Assembly (NCBI GenBank): GCA_031763025.1
Contig: JASSKH010000042.1
Location: 1,612,001-1,676,000 of the forward strand
Direction: 5' to 3'
DNA length: 64,000 nucleotides
Source of the DNA: Macrocystis pyrifera
Lineage: Eukaryota; Sar; Phaeophyceae; Laminariales; Laminariaceae
Part shown: positions 44,185 through 57,900 of the stretch, one piece after another
Layout of the letters: every line of letters starts with the position of its first letter
Numbering within the stretch: the stretch's first letter is position 1
The notes under the pieces: generated by a model
Seen by the model: the letters and a program-made list of their open reading frames with translations, nothing else
What the model was told of the DNA's origin: nothing
The model's database searches: none
Made by a program: the position numbers and the translations under genes

Positions 44185-47100
44185 ATGGCTTTCGCGCTGC
44201 TGCTACCGATCACGTCGCGGGGGGTTGGGGGCCTGGGAACGCGGCCCGCCTCTGCCATCGAGGATTCCCTCAAGGGATTCGTGCAGGTGAGAACCTTCTA
44301 GACTGTTGTTAAAAAATAGGCGCTGTTAGTAGCTGCTGCTAATCGGTGCCGATTTGGATGATATTCATCGCCTGCCTGTGTGGACTCTGTGGTCATGGCT
44401 TAGTTCGATGGAGGATTCGCTTGGCGGGGGGGGGGGGGGGGGGGGGGGGTCCTGCACAGGTATATACTTTGTCGGATCTTTAGACTAGACCACCATCGGT
44501 GGTAGATGCACTGTGTAGTATGTATCTTTCACATTGATTGTGTGATCCGTGCCAAGCAATGTGCACGGAACGATCCCGCAATGTCAACCACGCACACCAA
44601 CCAGGCCTCCTGCCTGTGCCTGTGTAACCTGGACATACATATGATGGCCCTGAAGCTCATCTCTACAGCAAAAGAACTGCTCTACGCATGTATGGTAATT
44701 ACTACTGTAGATGCCCATCACAGAATAGTGTGCACAGCGTGTGTGACCATCAATCTAAAAAGTTGACGGATCAAACAAAAACTCCCGTGGTACGCCAGGG
44801 GGCCACTTTTTTTTTTATGTCCGATAGTTTCAGTCGACGAGAGCCACTCGGCCGAGTGACCGTCTTATTTAATGGCATTCTTGGAGTTTTCACCGGCAGG
44901 GGATTGTGTCTGTCAACTCTGCGACAACAAACTAGATGGTGTGCATCCAATTTTGAGCGAGACACAGAGCCTCTCATCCGAGTGACGTGAACGCGGTTGC
45001 GAAAAACAGGGGTAACCCCCTTCCCATTGGAGTACCAAGTTGGAAAACACAAAGACCACTACATGGACGGCGATAAAACCGTAAGAGCGCGACATCCCAG
45101 ATCGTTTTTTTATGCCCTGCGAACAGCCTGACAACACCGAAACAGCCCCTGCGATCTCATCGATCGAACAGCGACTCCCCCGCCCATAACTCTCTTAGGG
45201 ACAGCGGCTGGTCCCGTTTTTTAGGGGACATCATAGCACTTAGGACTTGAGTGGGTTGTCACCTGTGCTGAACTGCAGAGAGAGCTGAAAGAGTTTGGCT
45301 GACGATTTTTCCCAACGAAGTTTGATCTCGTGCTTCTTCAGGAGGCTTCATATTATCGTTGGAAATACGTACGATTAATTTTTCAGAATAGTTCGTAGGC
45401 AAAAGGGGCCGCGAACTAATTTATGGAGAAAGAGATACACATTTTATTTCAGCGCGAGAGGGTCGAGGAGTGAGGGGAGAGGCAAAAAAGGAGCGCGACG
45501 CTCGCGCGCTTTTTTTTCTCAGGACTAATTAGCGTCCCTGAACGTTACCGATAACTTGAACACAGTATGTTGATTTAACGGGACGAGCATATGCCGTTAT
45601 TGGTAGTGGCAACGCAATGCCGGCACAAGATATGCTGTCAGCATTGCTGGAGAAAATCGAACAACGATGTGAAATATCGTCCGCGCACATAACAGCGGCA
45701 CTGGCTGTACTGCGGTATGAGTCTAAAAAAAGGGTATCCAGGAGACGATCGTGTGCCTTTTTTTTTCTTCAGGAGGTTGGAGGAGATGATCGTACTGCTG
45801 CTGTGTGTATGGTGAGCGTTTCACTGAATCAAAACTTCGTGGGGCAGTTATGCACGGTCCCACACTGGGCGGAAATGTAGGGTGCGATTGACATATATAT
45901 TAATGTATAAGCGTTGATTATATTTCCGTCTACAGTGGTATGTAGGAGGCGGTGCTGTATGCTCTATTTTAGTCACCCGCATGTCTGCTACAAGCAGTAT
46001 GCGCGCTTTGTACATTATCACCCCACGTGGTCTGTACTTTGCTACCGTAGTAGTACTGCTTGCTGTGATGATACCATGGCGTCGTTTGTCGTGTGCTCTC
46101 GGTAATCATTACGGCGTGCGCGAGATAATATGCGCATTCGATACTAATAGCTCACGGGCGGACCCGAGCTGTACGGCGTCCGCATTCGCCACGTGCTGGG
46201 TTCAGGCCCCAAGCGCGAGCGGTCCCGTAGCTCGCTCGAACACACAGCCTACAGCGACTATAGGTTTTTGTTCTTGTCGGCAGAGCGTGCAACAAACAAT
46301 TCCATGGCGGCGGCGACGGCGCACATCGAGAAGTTAAAAAGTTGCGCACAGAAGCTTGTCATGGCTTTCAGAGCAACAGGGGCAGTAGCCTCGGCCACCA
46401 GCCACCCGCCCGCACGCACAAGAGCATGGCGCTGACGTTGGTCACGTAGCACTACCCTCTACTCTAGCCTGCTACGTCGTCGCTATTACCGAAGGCCGCA
46501 GACCATAGGAAGTAGAACCCACGTTGGACGCGAAGCTACCATGTATCCACCCTTACCGTATTTGCCCACCCCGTTTGGTTCGGAATACTTTGTTCCTTCG
46601 CAGGAGTAGAGGCTAGTGGGTACTGCAGCACGTCACGCAATCGCACATACACACGACGCATACTCCCCCCCCTGCTTTTGGACGATAGTTTCCGCGGCTG
46701 ATTTTCTCTCTACAGCGAGTAGGGCGGAGGAGGCGAGGGCACAAACAAATGCCGAGCAATACGCGCGCCTCTACGAATTACGAAAGCGTCTCCTCTCAAC
46801 GAGATATTTCTAAAGTCATCACCATTTTTCGGTGTGTGTCTGCCCTCCTGGGTGGGGAGGCAATCGGCCCGGGAGTTGCATCAAAAGGGGGGCGTATTTT
46901 TGTGTCGCGCGTTGGTGATACCTTCTGGAATATCTTGTACGGGTTACACATGCATATCGATCGGGACTGAGCACGAAAAAAACTGGATATCAATTTGTTC
47001 CGCGTACGAGAGCGATGGAGTCCACCCCACCTCTCGTTCTCCGGGCTGTCGCCCACCCACCTGGTCCGTCCGGTATTCTACAATGATGAAACACCAGGTG

Positions 47101-50100
47101 ATAATTAGTCTACCGCTGTAGCATTCATACATCGTCATCACCATCATCATAATAGCCACGTATAGCGTCTACTGCGGATCATTCTAAGGTACGGTAATAT
47201 ATGACCAATCGCCTGCTGGGACCCTGGAATATATCGCCGAGAGCTCTAGAGCTGCTCGCCATATTTCAGGATTTTTTTGTATTAATAGGCAGGTTTTAGC
47301 TTTTAATGCCGGCGAGCGGCGGAACAAAGCCGGCAGCCCCGTATGATATACCCTGGCAGTACAGCAGTACGTACTTATGTTTGAATTAAAAAAACAAAAC
47401 AAAACAAAAGCATCAGCTTTAAGTGAGATCGAGGCTTTCGTCCAAACTTCTATTTGCAAGCTGTGTGTCATGTCCTACTGCGATCGCGCGTACGACAGGT
47501 TTTATGTACCCTGGTACTGCCTTGGTGCAGTGCTGAAGGTCGGCGGCTGGTGCCATGTTTTTTTTATTAGTATTATCATGTACAGTAGAAGATGGTGTAA
47601 TTCGTGCTCGCAGTGTGTGTCGGTATTTTATGAGTTCTCGAAACTATTTCGAAGCCCAGTCCATCACAGAACATCACATCACCGGATGATGAACAGCCCT
47701 TGCTCGCCGCGTTAAGCGGCGTTGCTGCACCCACGCGCCATGATCGGGAATCAGAACATTTGCTGCGAACCATTTGTTTGAATTTGATATATTTTTGGCG
47801 GTGTGCTCAGCTATTGTTTTTAACATGAGTCTCGATTGATTCGTTCCTTTCCCTTCCCTTCCCTTCCATTCCCTTCCCTTCCCTTCCCTTCTCTTCCCTC
47901 CCTTGCCCTCCCTTGCCCTCCCTTGCCCTCCCCTCCCCTCCCCTCCCCTCCCCTCCCCTCCCCTCCCCTCCCCTTCCCTTCCCTTCCCTTCCCTTCCCTT
48001 CCCTTCCCTTCCCTTCCCTTCCCTTCCCTTCCCTTCCCTTCCCTTCCCTTCCCTTCCCTTCCCTTCCCTTCCCTTCCCTTCCCTTCCCTTCCCTTCCCTT
48101 CCCTTCCCTTCCCTTCCCTTCCCTTCCCTTCCCTTCCCTTCCCTTCCCTTCCCTTCCCTTCCCTTCCCTTCCCTTCCCTTCCCTTCCCTTCCCTTCCCTT
48201 CCCTTCCCTTCCCTTCCCCCTTCCCTTCCCTTCCCTTCCCTTCCCTTCCCTTCCCTTCCCTTCCCTTCCCTTCCCTTCCCTTCCCTTCCCTTTCCCTTCC
48301 CTTCCCTTCCCTTCCCTTCCCTTCCCTTCCCTTCCCTTCCCTTCCCTTCCCTTCCATTCCCTTCTCTTCCCTTTCCCTTCCCTTCCCTTCCCTTCCCTTC
48401 CCTTCCCTTCCCTTCCCTTCCCTTCCCTTCCCTCCCTTCCCCTCCCCTCCCCTCCCCTCCCCTCCCCCTCCCCTTCCCCCTTCCCTTCCCTTCCCTTCCC
48501 TTCCCTTCCCTTCCCTTCCCTTCCCTTCCCTTCCCTTCCCTTCCCTTCCCTTCCCTTCCCTTCCCTTCCCTTCCCTTCCCTTCCCTTCCCTTCCCTTCCC
48601 TTCCCTTCCCTTCCCTTCCCTTCCCTTCCCTTCCCTTCCCTTCCCTTCCCTTCCCTTCCCTTCCCTTCCCTTCCCTTCCCTTCCCTTCCCTTCCCTTCCC
48701 TTCCCTTCCCTTCCCTTCCCTTCCCTTCCCTTCCCTTCCCTTCCCTTCCCTTCCCTTCCCTTCCCTTCCCTTTCCCTTCCCTTCCCTTCCCTTCCCTTCC
48801 CTTCCCTTCCCTTCCCTTCCCTTCCCTTCCCTTTCCCTTCCCTCCCCCTCCCCTCCCCTCCCCTCCCCTCCCCTCCCCTCCCCTTCCCCTTCCCTTCCCT
48901 TCCCTTCCCTTCCCTTCCCTTCCCTTCCCTTCCCTTCCCTTCCCTTCCCTTCCCTTCCCTTCCCTTCCTTCCCTTCCTTCCCTTCCCTTCCCTTCCCTTC
49001 CCTTCCCTTCCCTTCCCTTCCCTTCCCTTCCCTTCCCCCTTCCCTTCCCTTCCCTTCCCTTCCCTTCCCTTCCCTTCCCTTCCCTTCCCTTCCCTTCCCT
49101 TCCCTTCCCTTCCCTTCCCTTCCCTTCCCTTCCCTTCCCTTCCCTTCCCTTCTTCCCTTCCCTTCCCTTCCCTTCCCTTCCCTTCCCTTCCCTTCCCTTC
49201 CCTTCCCTTCCCTTCCCTTCCCTTCCCTCCCCTCCCCTCCCCTCCCCTTCCTCCCCTCCCCTCCCCTCCTCGTATGTATAGAGCATCCTAAACACAACCC
49301 GCGACGAGGGGGAAGGGTCTGATTTATCGAGCATCAAGGTGCTGATAGGGATAGACGCGGGTGATCCCGTCCTGGACAAAGGCAACAGAGACGGCATCAT
49401 CGCCAGGGTCTTTCAAGAGGCCGGGATCGCATTTAAGGTCATCGTGTGCACTGTTCAGCACCCCGATGAAGAGACTTCTCACGGTAGGCCTGTAGTAGGG
49501 GAGGGGGGGAGGGGGGGAAGAGAGTGTACTCGTTATCATGCATGGCCGCAATCGTATGACCATAGACCCTCGCATCCCTACAATGCCCGGACCGAGCGCG
49601 TCGGATTTTCACCGACCAGGCAGACATTGCTTGCACCAAGCGCGAAGCGCAGCACCCCGACGAAGAGACTTCTTATGGTAGGTCTATAGTATGGGAGGGG
49701 GGGGGGGGGGGGGGGGGGGGGTACTTTTGAACCCAACTGTTTTTGACTGCTAAGGGTCCTCAGCAAAATAGGTTCCCCCGGCGACCTTAATATTTTCCGC
49801 CGTACACCAGCACCAGGGGTTGCTCTTGGCCCGGAATATAGTTCAAATGGGGATTATATTTTCAATCCATAATGTATACCATGTAGAGGTTTCGCGCCGC
49901 CCAGCGTAATATATGTACATGCACAATCACGTTCATGCAGCTTCGTTGAGTTGTAAGCCTGGCCCATGATATTATTCATCTACTTGCGCGCGAACAAAAC
50001 TACGAGTTCAGCTTCGAAATTCGGTTTTGAGTTATGCTGCAGAGCATCTCACAAGTTAGGCACCCTTCGCAAGCTTGGTGCAAGCAACGCCTGCCTGGTC

Positions 50101-53100
50101 GGTGAAAACCCATCTCGCTTCGTCCCGGCATTGTAGGGATGAAAGGGTCCACGTACGCTGGTACGACAACGGGCATGTATGGCATGATACCCCCCGTCCC
50201 GCGCTCCACCTATCGTATCATGAGCCTGAAGCGAGATCAACACTGCTGTGGGTGCCCTCTCCCGTAAAACCCCGTAACTATCATACGCCTCTCCCCCGCT
50301 TTATACACCGTGCGTGTGGCGCATTCATGCTGACTCTAAAAACAAAGACCCGACAACGAAAAACCTCCCACGCCGCCGCCGCCGCCATACCATCATCAAC
50401 GCCACGGGGAGCAGCACTAGAAGCAACAGCAGCACCACCACCACCAGCACCACCATCAAAGGGCCAGGTCTGCCACGTGTGGAGGGCGCTAGCCCAGAAC
50501 GCTTTCCAGGCAGGGGCGGAATACGCGACACTCCTCGGAGATGACGTTCGCCTCGACACTCCCGGGTGGACAACCGAAGTCCGGAAAGAGTTTGCGGCCT
50601 TGCACCGTGAAGCGTGGCCCAGCGATGATGATGCCAGCAGCCCCGGAGGAGAAACGCCTCCTGTGGGGTTTGGCGTGGTTGCGTTCACGGACAGCAGTTC
50701 GCCGGGATTTCCTGGGTTTCCGGTGCTCCACAGGACGCACTATGAGATTTTCCCAGACATTTTCCCGGAAGATTTTGTGAATCAGGATGCCGATCCTTGG
50801 ATCTTCGAGGTATGCAGTGGTAGTAGCGGTGGTGGTGGTGTTTAGTATTAGTAGTGGTGGTAGTAGTATTGTAACTAGTAGCAGTGGCAGTAGTGGAGGT
50901 AGTATCAATAATAGTAGCAGCAGTAGTAGTAGCAGTTGTAGCAGTAGTAGCATTAGTAGTCGTAGTTATTGTGGTAGTAGTAGGAGGAGCCGTGGTACTC
51001 TAGGGGCAATACTTGATCTCAGTATAGTATAGTGTAGTATAGTATAGTATATTATAATATAGTATAGTAGAGTATAGTATAGTATAGTATAGTATAACCC
51101 AAACATTTCCCACTGACGGCGGGGGCTTCTCACCTCTCAAACCACCCAACGTAATTGCATCGGATCGATGTGTATTGCGTATTACTATTTGCAAGCCCAT
51201 CCATTTGATACAGTGTAGTGTGTTCCGCATTATTAACCCTTCCAGCACCACCGCAGTCCTATTTACTACATACAGTATGGTCCCCCGTAATAGGTATAAT
51301 TGCAGTGGTTTTGTCCCGAAAACGGTACTACTGCAGTTTGCCCTAAAAAGGTTAACCTGTTTCTCAACAAGTATGTACGTTGTTGGGCGATGTACCTGGT
51401 ACTATAATAATTAATAAAACCAGCGCAGAGCTTCACGATTCACGGACGGTGTGATGGGATGGTCCATGACACAGCAGTCGCCCACGAGCCCATCATTGTT
51501 GGCGCCGGATCATGGAACACACACACACGTGGTACCATCCATGGGCCAGCATTATGGCATGGGCTGCACGACATTGTCTGGGTTATGTCATGGCCGACCA
51601 CGGGCTTACCCATGGCCGACCGGGCTGTTCAACTAATTATATAGAGCGGACCTTCGGAAGGAGTCGCAGAAATACTTCGGGCTACTTCAACCGTATGTGG
51701 CAGTAGTATTAACAGTGTACACTAGATATTAATAGCAGAAATAGGTAGTATTAATCGTAGTGATAGTATTAATAGTAGTAGTAGTAGTAGATCGTGGTAG
51801 TAGATAGTATAAGCAGTAGGTAGTATTAGTATCAATAGTAGTAGTGGTAGTAGTAGCAGTAGTAGTGGTAGCAGTATTAACAATATTATATACTGTAGTA
51901 TAGGTACGTAGTATGAATAGTAGTAGTAGTAGTAGTAGTGGTAGTGATGGTAGTACAGTATTAACAATAGCAGTAGTAGAGTAGCAGTAGTAGTAGCAGC
52001 AGTAGTAGTAGTAGGTAGTAGTAGTGGTAGTAGTAGTAGTGGCAGCGGTAGTAGTAGCAGCAGTAGTAGTATTAATAGTAGTAGTGGTAAGGTTACATAT
52101 GTATACACGGTATGCAGGGAGGGGGTCGGTAGCGAGGGCGTGTGGGGGCGCGCGGGGGGGGGGGGGGGGGGGGGGGGGTACCCATTTCTTGATTGCCTTG
52201 CTTGGTCATTTGACCATTGATCACGCGTCCCTTTCGAGACGGAGCGGGTAGCAGAGCTTGGCGCAGAAGTGCGCAGACAGACGCGCTCACTATGTGGGTA
52301 TATGTGTTTGTTAGTTTTTTCATTTTGCCCACAATATACTCATCTACGTCTACGGTGGTAACCCTACTGCCTACATCTACATGTCTACTTGATATATATC
52401 TACATACACTACATGTGCATCTACATCTACACCTACATTTACACCTACACCTACATCTATATGTACACCTACATGTCTACCTGTGAGCCTATACCCACAC
52501 TGCATGTACTTGTACATCTGCACCTACATATATCCCCATCTCCATCTCCATCTCCATCTACATGTACATGTACATCTACATGTCTATCTGTGTATCTACA
52601 CCCGAACCACATGTAGATCTGCACGTACATCTACATGTGCATGTACACGTACATCTACACCTGCATCTACACCTATACCTGCATCTACATTTGATCTATG
52701 ATACAGCTACACCTACATCTACATATGTCTACACATCTACAACCACATCTACATCTACACCTACTTCCACAAAAAGTTCTACAAGCGTAAGGCTTGCCCG
52801 ACCCCAGCACGGGTCAACGATTGAGTCAAGAACCACGTAGGTATCCCCGTATGACAACTACTTCCAAGTACATTTTTACGCGCCATGCGTGATTCGTCAC
52901 TTCACTCAGCGCGGGGGGAAATACCAGACGAGACCTCCTGCCCGGCGCAGGAGACCTCATAATCCAATCCAACACTTACATTAAAGGATTCACGGTAGAG
53001 AGACAGAATACTACATACAGTAATTTTACTACAACAACAGTTCCCGTGATTCGTGTGACAGTTTCTTTTTTCTTCCTTCTCCCATTAACTTGGTCTTGGT

Positions 53101-54893
53101 CAGTCATAATATGCAGGTGACGATCTGAATTCACCCGAAATGAAAAACAGTTAATTGTGTCAAGGACATCCATCCGTGGGTTACAGGTGTATCTCCGCTT
53201 CGGAGCTGCGAGGCTCATGCCATACGCACGCCTGACAAACACCATGGGAGGGTGTCGTGGCGAAGGCGGTGGCGACGGCAGCCCTCGCGCCGGCCCGCGG
53301 TACCTGGCGTGTGGCATAGACTGGAAGTCTGACCTCCTCGCGGCTGGGGTGGAGCGAGTTCGGTCATGGGTCGAGTCCCATCCGCTCCGGTCGCCGGAGA
53401 GCGCGCGGCGCCTCCCCGGTCAGTTCGTGACGTTGGATGTTCTGGTTCCATCTTTCAGGTGATTTTGGGATACTCACACTATGAGTATTGCTAATATAAA
53501 TATTGTTACAGCAGGACGAGTAGCGCTGTTTTATTCTTGGAATGTGACATTGTGTACAGCATGTGATTTGAGTGTCCAAAACCTAAAACATCACGAATCT
53601 ACGGTTGGTAGACCACACGGAACCAAGAAAAAAAAAAAACACGAAACGATGCTGCCAACAACAAAAAAATTACGAAAACTGCAGTAATAGCCTATACGAA
53701 CCCCCTCGATCCGCAAGGGCCACGCGAGCTCTCCTCCCTAAACACTTCCGAATCATGGCGCTTTGCCGTCCGAGCTCCTACGTTAATAATAACCCATAAG
53801 AGCTTACCTGAAAAAAAGAAAACCAAGGGAAATCATTCGTATTGCGGGGGACAATAGTTAGTAGGACCTACGGTAAACACAAAAACCTATATATTTACCT
53901 ATTGTTACTAACAATATTTCGTCTTATTTACCATGGTCCCCCGTAATAGTCTTTTACGCCAGCTGTTTTCTTACTCTTATCTTTCTGGGGGGACGGTATG
54001 TTGATCAGAGTTTGACCGACGTTGAAGCTCCTTCATGCTGCACAATTGTCGGGGGGACGGCACACATCATCATACGTGGCATTTTTTTTCTTAAAATAAG
54101 TGAGTGTAACAGCGAATGCTCAGCCTTGAAAGCTAAAGTATACATGCAATAGAGCAGGGCCAACGACGTTGCGTTGCTCTGCTGTGCTGTGCTGCAGCGC
54201 ATATCAAAACTGCTGAAAAATGGAGGTGTCCAGCGAACGTGGTAAGCACACATTCCCGCCCGCATGTTTGGGATACGGTTAAGTGGTTGTATATGTTCGC
54301 ATATACATGTGGCAGTGTTTAAGAAACAGGGAGTTCTAGAGCAAAAATGGCTCGACACAAACAAAAATCCTTGAGCCCCTTACCCCCAACCAAGGCTTTC
54401 TTAAAATATATGGTGTCGCACTTTCACACTCAAACACGGCCATAAGAAACTGCACTACCGCCCGCCCCCGCATTCATGTTTTTGGTGCATTGTTCATAAA
54501 ATATTTTTGCTCTCCGTGTTTTGTTTTGTTTCGTTTCGTTGTTTCGTTTCTGTTTTTGCGCGCGAGATAAGGCTTGACATTGACATCCTCCGAGGCATCT
54601 GCTCCCTCGATGTTCCTTCCTTCATGAGGACGAAGTTCATCATCATCGTCGACGACCCCGATGCCAGCGCTTCGAAGATGAGGGAGCTGAACGAACAGCT
54701 AAGGCTCGCGGCGGGGAGTAACATTTGCCGCGTGCGACAGAATGAGGTGATGTAGCGCGGGGGGGGGGGGGTGGAGGGAAGGGGAGGGCGTGGGGGGCAG
54801 AGGGGGGTGGGGAGAAGTAGACGGGGGGGAGAAAGCAGGGGGAGGAAGGGCGATGGGGAAGGGGGAGGCGGACGGGACGGGGGGGGCGGAGAG

Positions 54894-54926
<33 letters not shown>

Positions 54927-57900
54927 GAGGAGGAGGGGCGATGGGGGGAGAGGTGGGGTGGGGTGGGAGACTCTACTGCGACCTTCGGGAGGAGTGTATC
55001 GTTCAAAATGTTGGCTACAAGTCGTTAAGGCAATAATTGCCTCAATCCGCCAAAGGCAGAAGAACAACATCGACCCCTTGGTGTTTATTGGTATTATCGA
55101 AACGATGTAAAAAAAGTAGAGGTTCTCGTTCTAAATCCCCTTGTGCCCCCCCCCCCTAGCGATGGTCATACGACTACGGCCATGCATGAGATCGAGTACA
55201 TCTCTCCAATCGAGTACACCCCCCCCTAGCGAGCCAACCAGGGTACCGTTTTTTTGTTTTGTTTTGTTTGTTTGTTTTGTTTTTTAGCGGTCGGTCACAG
55301 CTGGCGATCGAGTTAAAAATCATTTGTGCAGGGTGAGGAACCTTCACTCCGCTCAACGGGAATGATCGCATCACGTAGAGTTTATGGTAAGGCACGCACG
55401 AGGCAGTTACATAGTACCCCCATATCTGGCTCTGGAAGTAGCCACACCGGAAAATAAATTAGCCCATTGCAGCAGTCATCCATATACAAGTCCGCTTCAC
55501 AAGCGGTTCATGATAGGATGCAGCCCACTCTTCATGCGACTCGCTGAACACCTCACGGCGCTTCGCGCTTGGTGCAAGCAATGTCAGCCTGGTCGGTGAA
55601 AACCCGACGTACTCCGTCCCGGCATTGTAGGGATGCGAGGGTGTACGGTCATACGACTACGGTCATGCATGATATCGAGTATACCTCCCCCCCTCCTCCC
55701 CTGCTATGATCTTCTGAAACCCTCGCAACAAAAACTACAAAATACAGACAAACCTCGGGGCCGGGCCATCCCGCAACTGCGCCCTGCGGGAGACCTCCGC
55801 CGACTGGGCCCTGTTCCTCGACGACGACGTGATCCCGGCCCCAAACCTCCTGCACGCGTACGGCAAGCATATTCTCCTCGAAGTGACGTCCACGGTAAGC
55901 GTTGCTAACGGCACCAGCGTCAAGGACACCGCCACAATCTTTGAACAGCCAGCCAGCAACGGCAGTGACAACGGCGATGGCGGTGGTAAGGGGCGGAAAT
56001 CTAGCCGCGGCACCAGCGTGGAGGGCACCACTATCATCCTCAAACAGACAGCGAGCAATGCCGACGGTAAGGCCAACGGAAATGCCGACGGAAATGCCGG
56101 CGGTAAGGCCAACGGTAATGATCGGCGTATCGTCGACGAACGGGTAGCAGCGAGCCAAGGCGATGGCGATCTCGGTGGCAATGACCGGCGACCTAGCGGC
56201 GGTGGCGACGGCGGCGGCGGCAGCACCAGCATAGACGCAGACACGACAACCTTCCTCCACCTGACAGCGAACAAAGGCACCAACAGCATCAGCAAGAGCA
56301 ACAGCAAGAGCGATGCCAATCGTAAAGAAGATCCGCTACCTAACGGCGTCGATACCAGCGATCACAACAGCGGCAGCGCCGCCAGCCCCGGCCTCTACCC
56401 TGCTACCACGATATGCGGCTTCATCGGAATGACGCAGTTCCCCCCTGCAACTAGCTGGCTTCTTCGCGCCGTCGTCCTCAGCGACGTCACCTACATGTAC
56501 GGAATTAGCGGCGTGCTGCCGCTCCCCGCGTGGGGTCCCACGGCGAACGTGCTGGTGAGGATTGCTGCGGTGGACTCGGGGGCGGGCAGGGTGGTCGGGA
56601 GCGAGAGCGGGGCTGCTACTACTACCCGCTCGACGGTAGGGTTTGGGGACACCTTTCCGAAGACGGGGGGAGGAGAAGATGTGGACTATTGCTTGAGGTG
56701 ATGCATGCCGCAGTATGCCTTATACCTGGTAGTACACTTACTCCGTAGTATATTCTCCGTCAAGTACTCAGGTCTGATTGATGGTATCTTCTGGGTCCTG
56801 GAGTCGTCGGACTTTTGGATTTCCCTGTTCTACGTGGGTGATGTGATTGGAACAAGTGCCGCTACACGTTGTCAGGTGGAAAACTGGAATAGTAGCAGTC
56901 AAGCATAGATTTCGCGACAGTGCTTTGGGCTTTCTTCCACTCACTCCAGGTTTCCCGAAATCTATGAAGCCACTCTTGTGACCGCGGACGATTGGGCAAT
57001 AGCGATCGATGGTTCAAGGTGCGGAAAACAACAACAGCGGCAACAACAACTACGACAACAACAGCCATTAACACCAGACATGCTTAGCGAGCGGTTGTGT
57101 GGCCGGGGCTGGTGTGACTTGTGGTGGTTACGGTTCGGTCTAAACAGACTGGACGCTTCGCGTGCATCTAGCTACCGCGTGCACCCACTTTCGAAACTTG
57201 ACTTGTTTTTCAAAAAGAACTTTAGGGAAGCCCTCGCGTACTACGTCGTGGGGGCGGGAGCGGGGGGGGGCGCAGAACGAAACAAAGGAGCATTATACTA
57301 CAGCACCTACGCCATGAAACGACGGCGACGCTACAAAGTTTCATACCCTGTGCGCTACCTGGTACAGAACATTGCACATGTCGGACAGATGGGCCACGAT
57401 CTAGAGTAGAGTAGATCATTTGCAACACGTTCTAACCTGGCAAACCAATCGGGTAGACATGTATTCTCTTGGACTGAGCTGGAAATGATTGTATTATTTT
57501 GAAACAACAGGGTACGAGTTCGACGTTTTCTCCTTTACCTAATCATGCCTTGGTCAGGTTCGGGCACGACCGTGGGGGCACCTTCGCCGCCGCTCCCGAC
57601 GCCATCGTCACCCATCCCTGGTGGCCCGGCGGCCGCATCACCACGTTCAGGCAAGTACTTCCACCTGTCCACCCACGAACCCACCTGCGTGCCGGCCTAC
57701 ACCCTGCCCGTTCACACGGCTTTAAGTGGCAGTAAGACTCCGTGATTTTCTCTTGAGTTTTATTTTACTGACTTCTCCCCGTACGCATGGAGCTCACTCG
57801 CCGATCGCCGATTATCACCAGCCTCACAATCAGAAAATAAACTCGAGATGAGTCCGTACAAAAAGGCGTCTATCTCCGTTTCCTTCTGGGACTTCATTCG

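Noticed and set aside
47674-49400. Very long open frames (up to 526 codons) on both strands
   Set aside because: They are translations of the TTCCC/GGGAA satellite, open in several frames on both strands at once, with no non-repetitive core.
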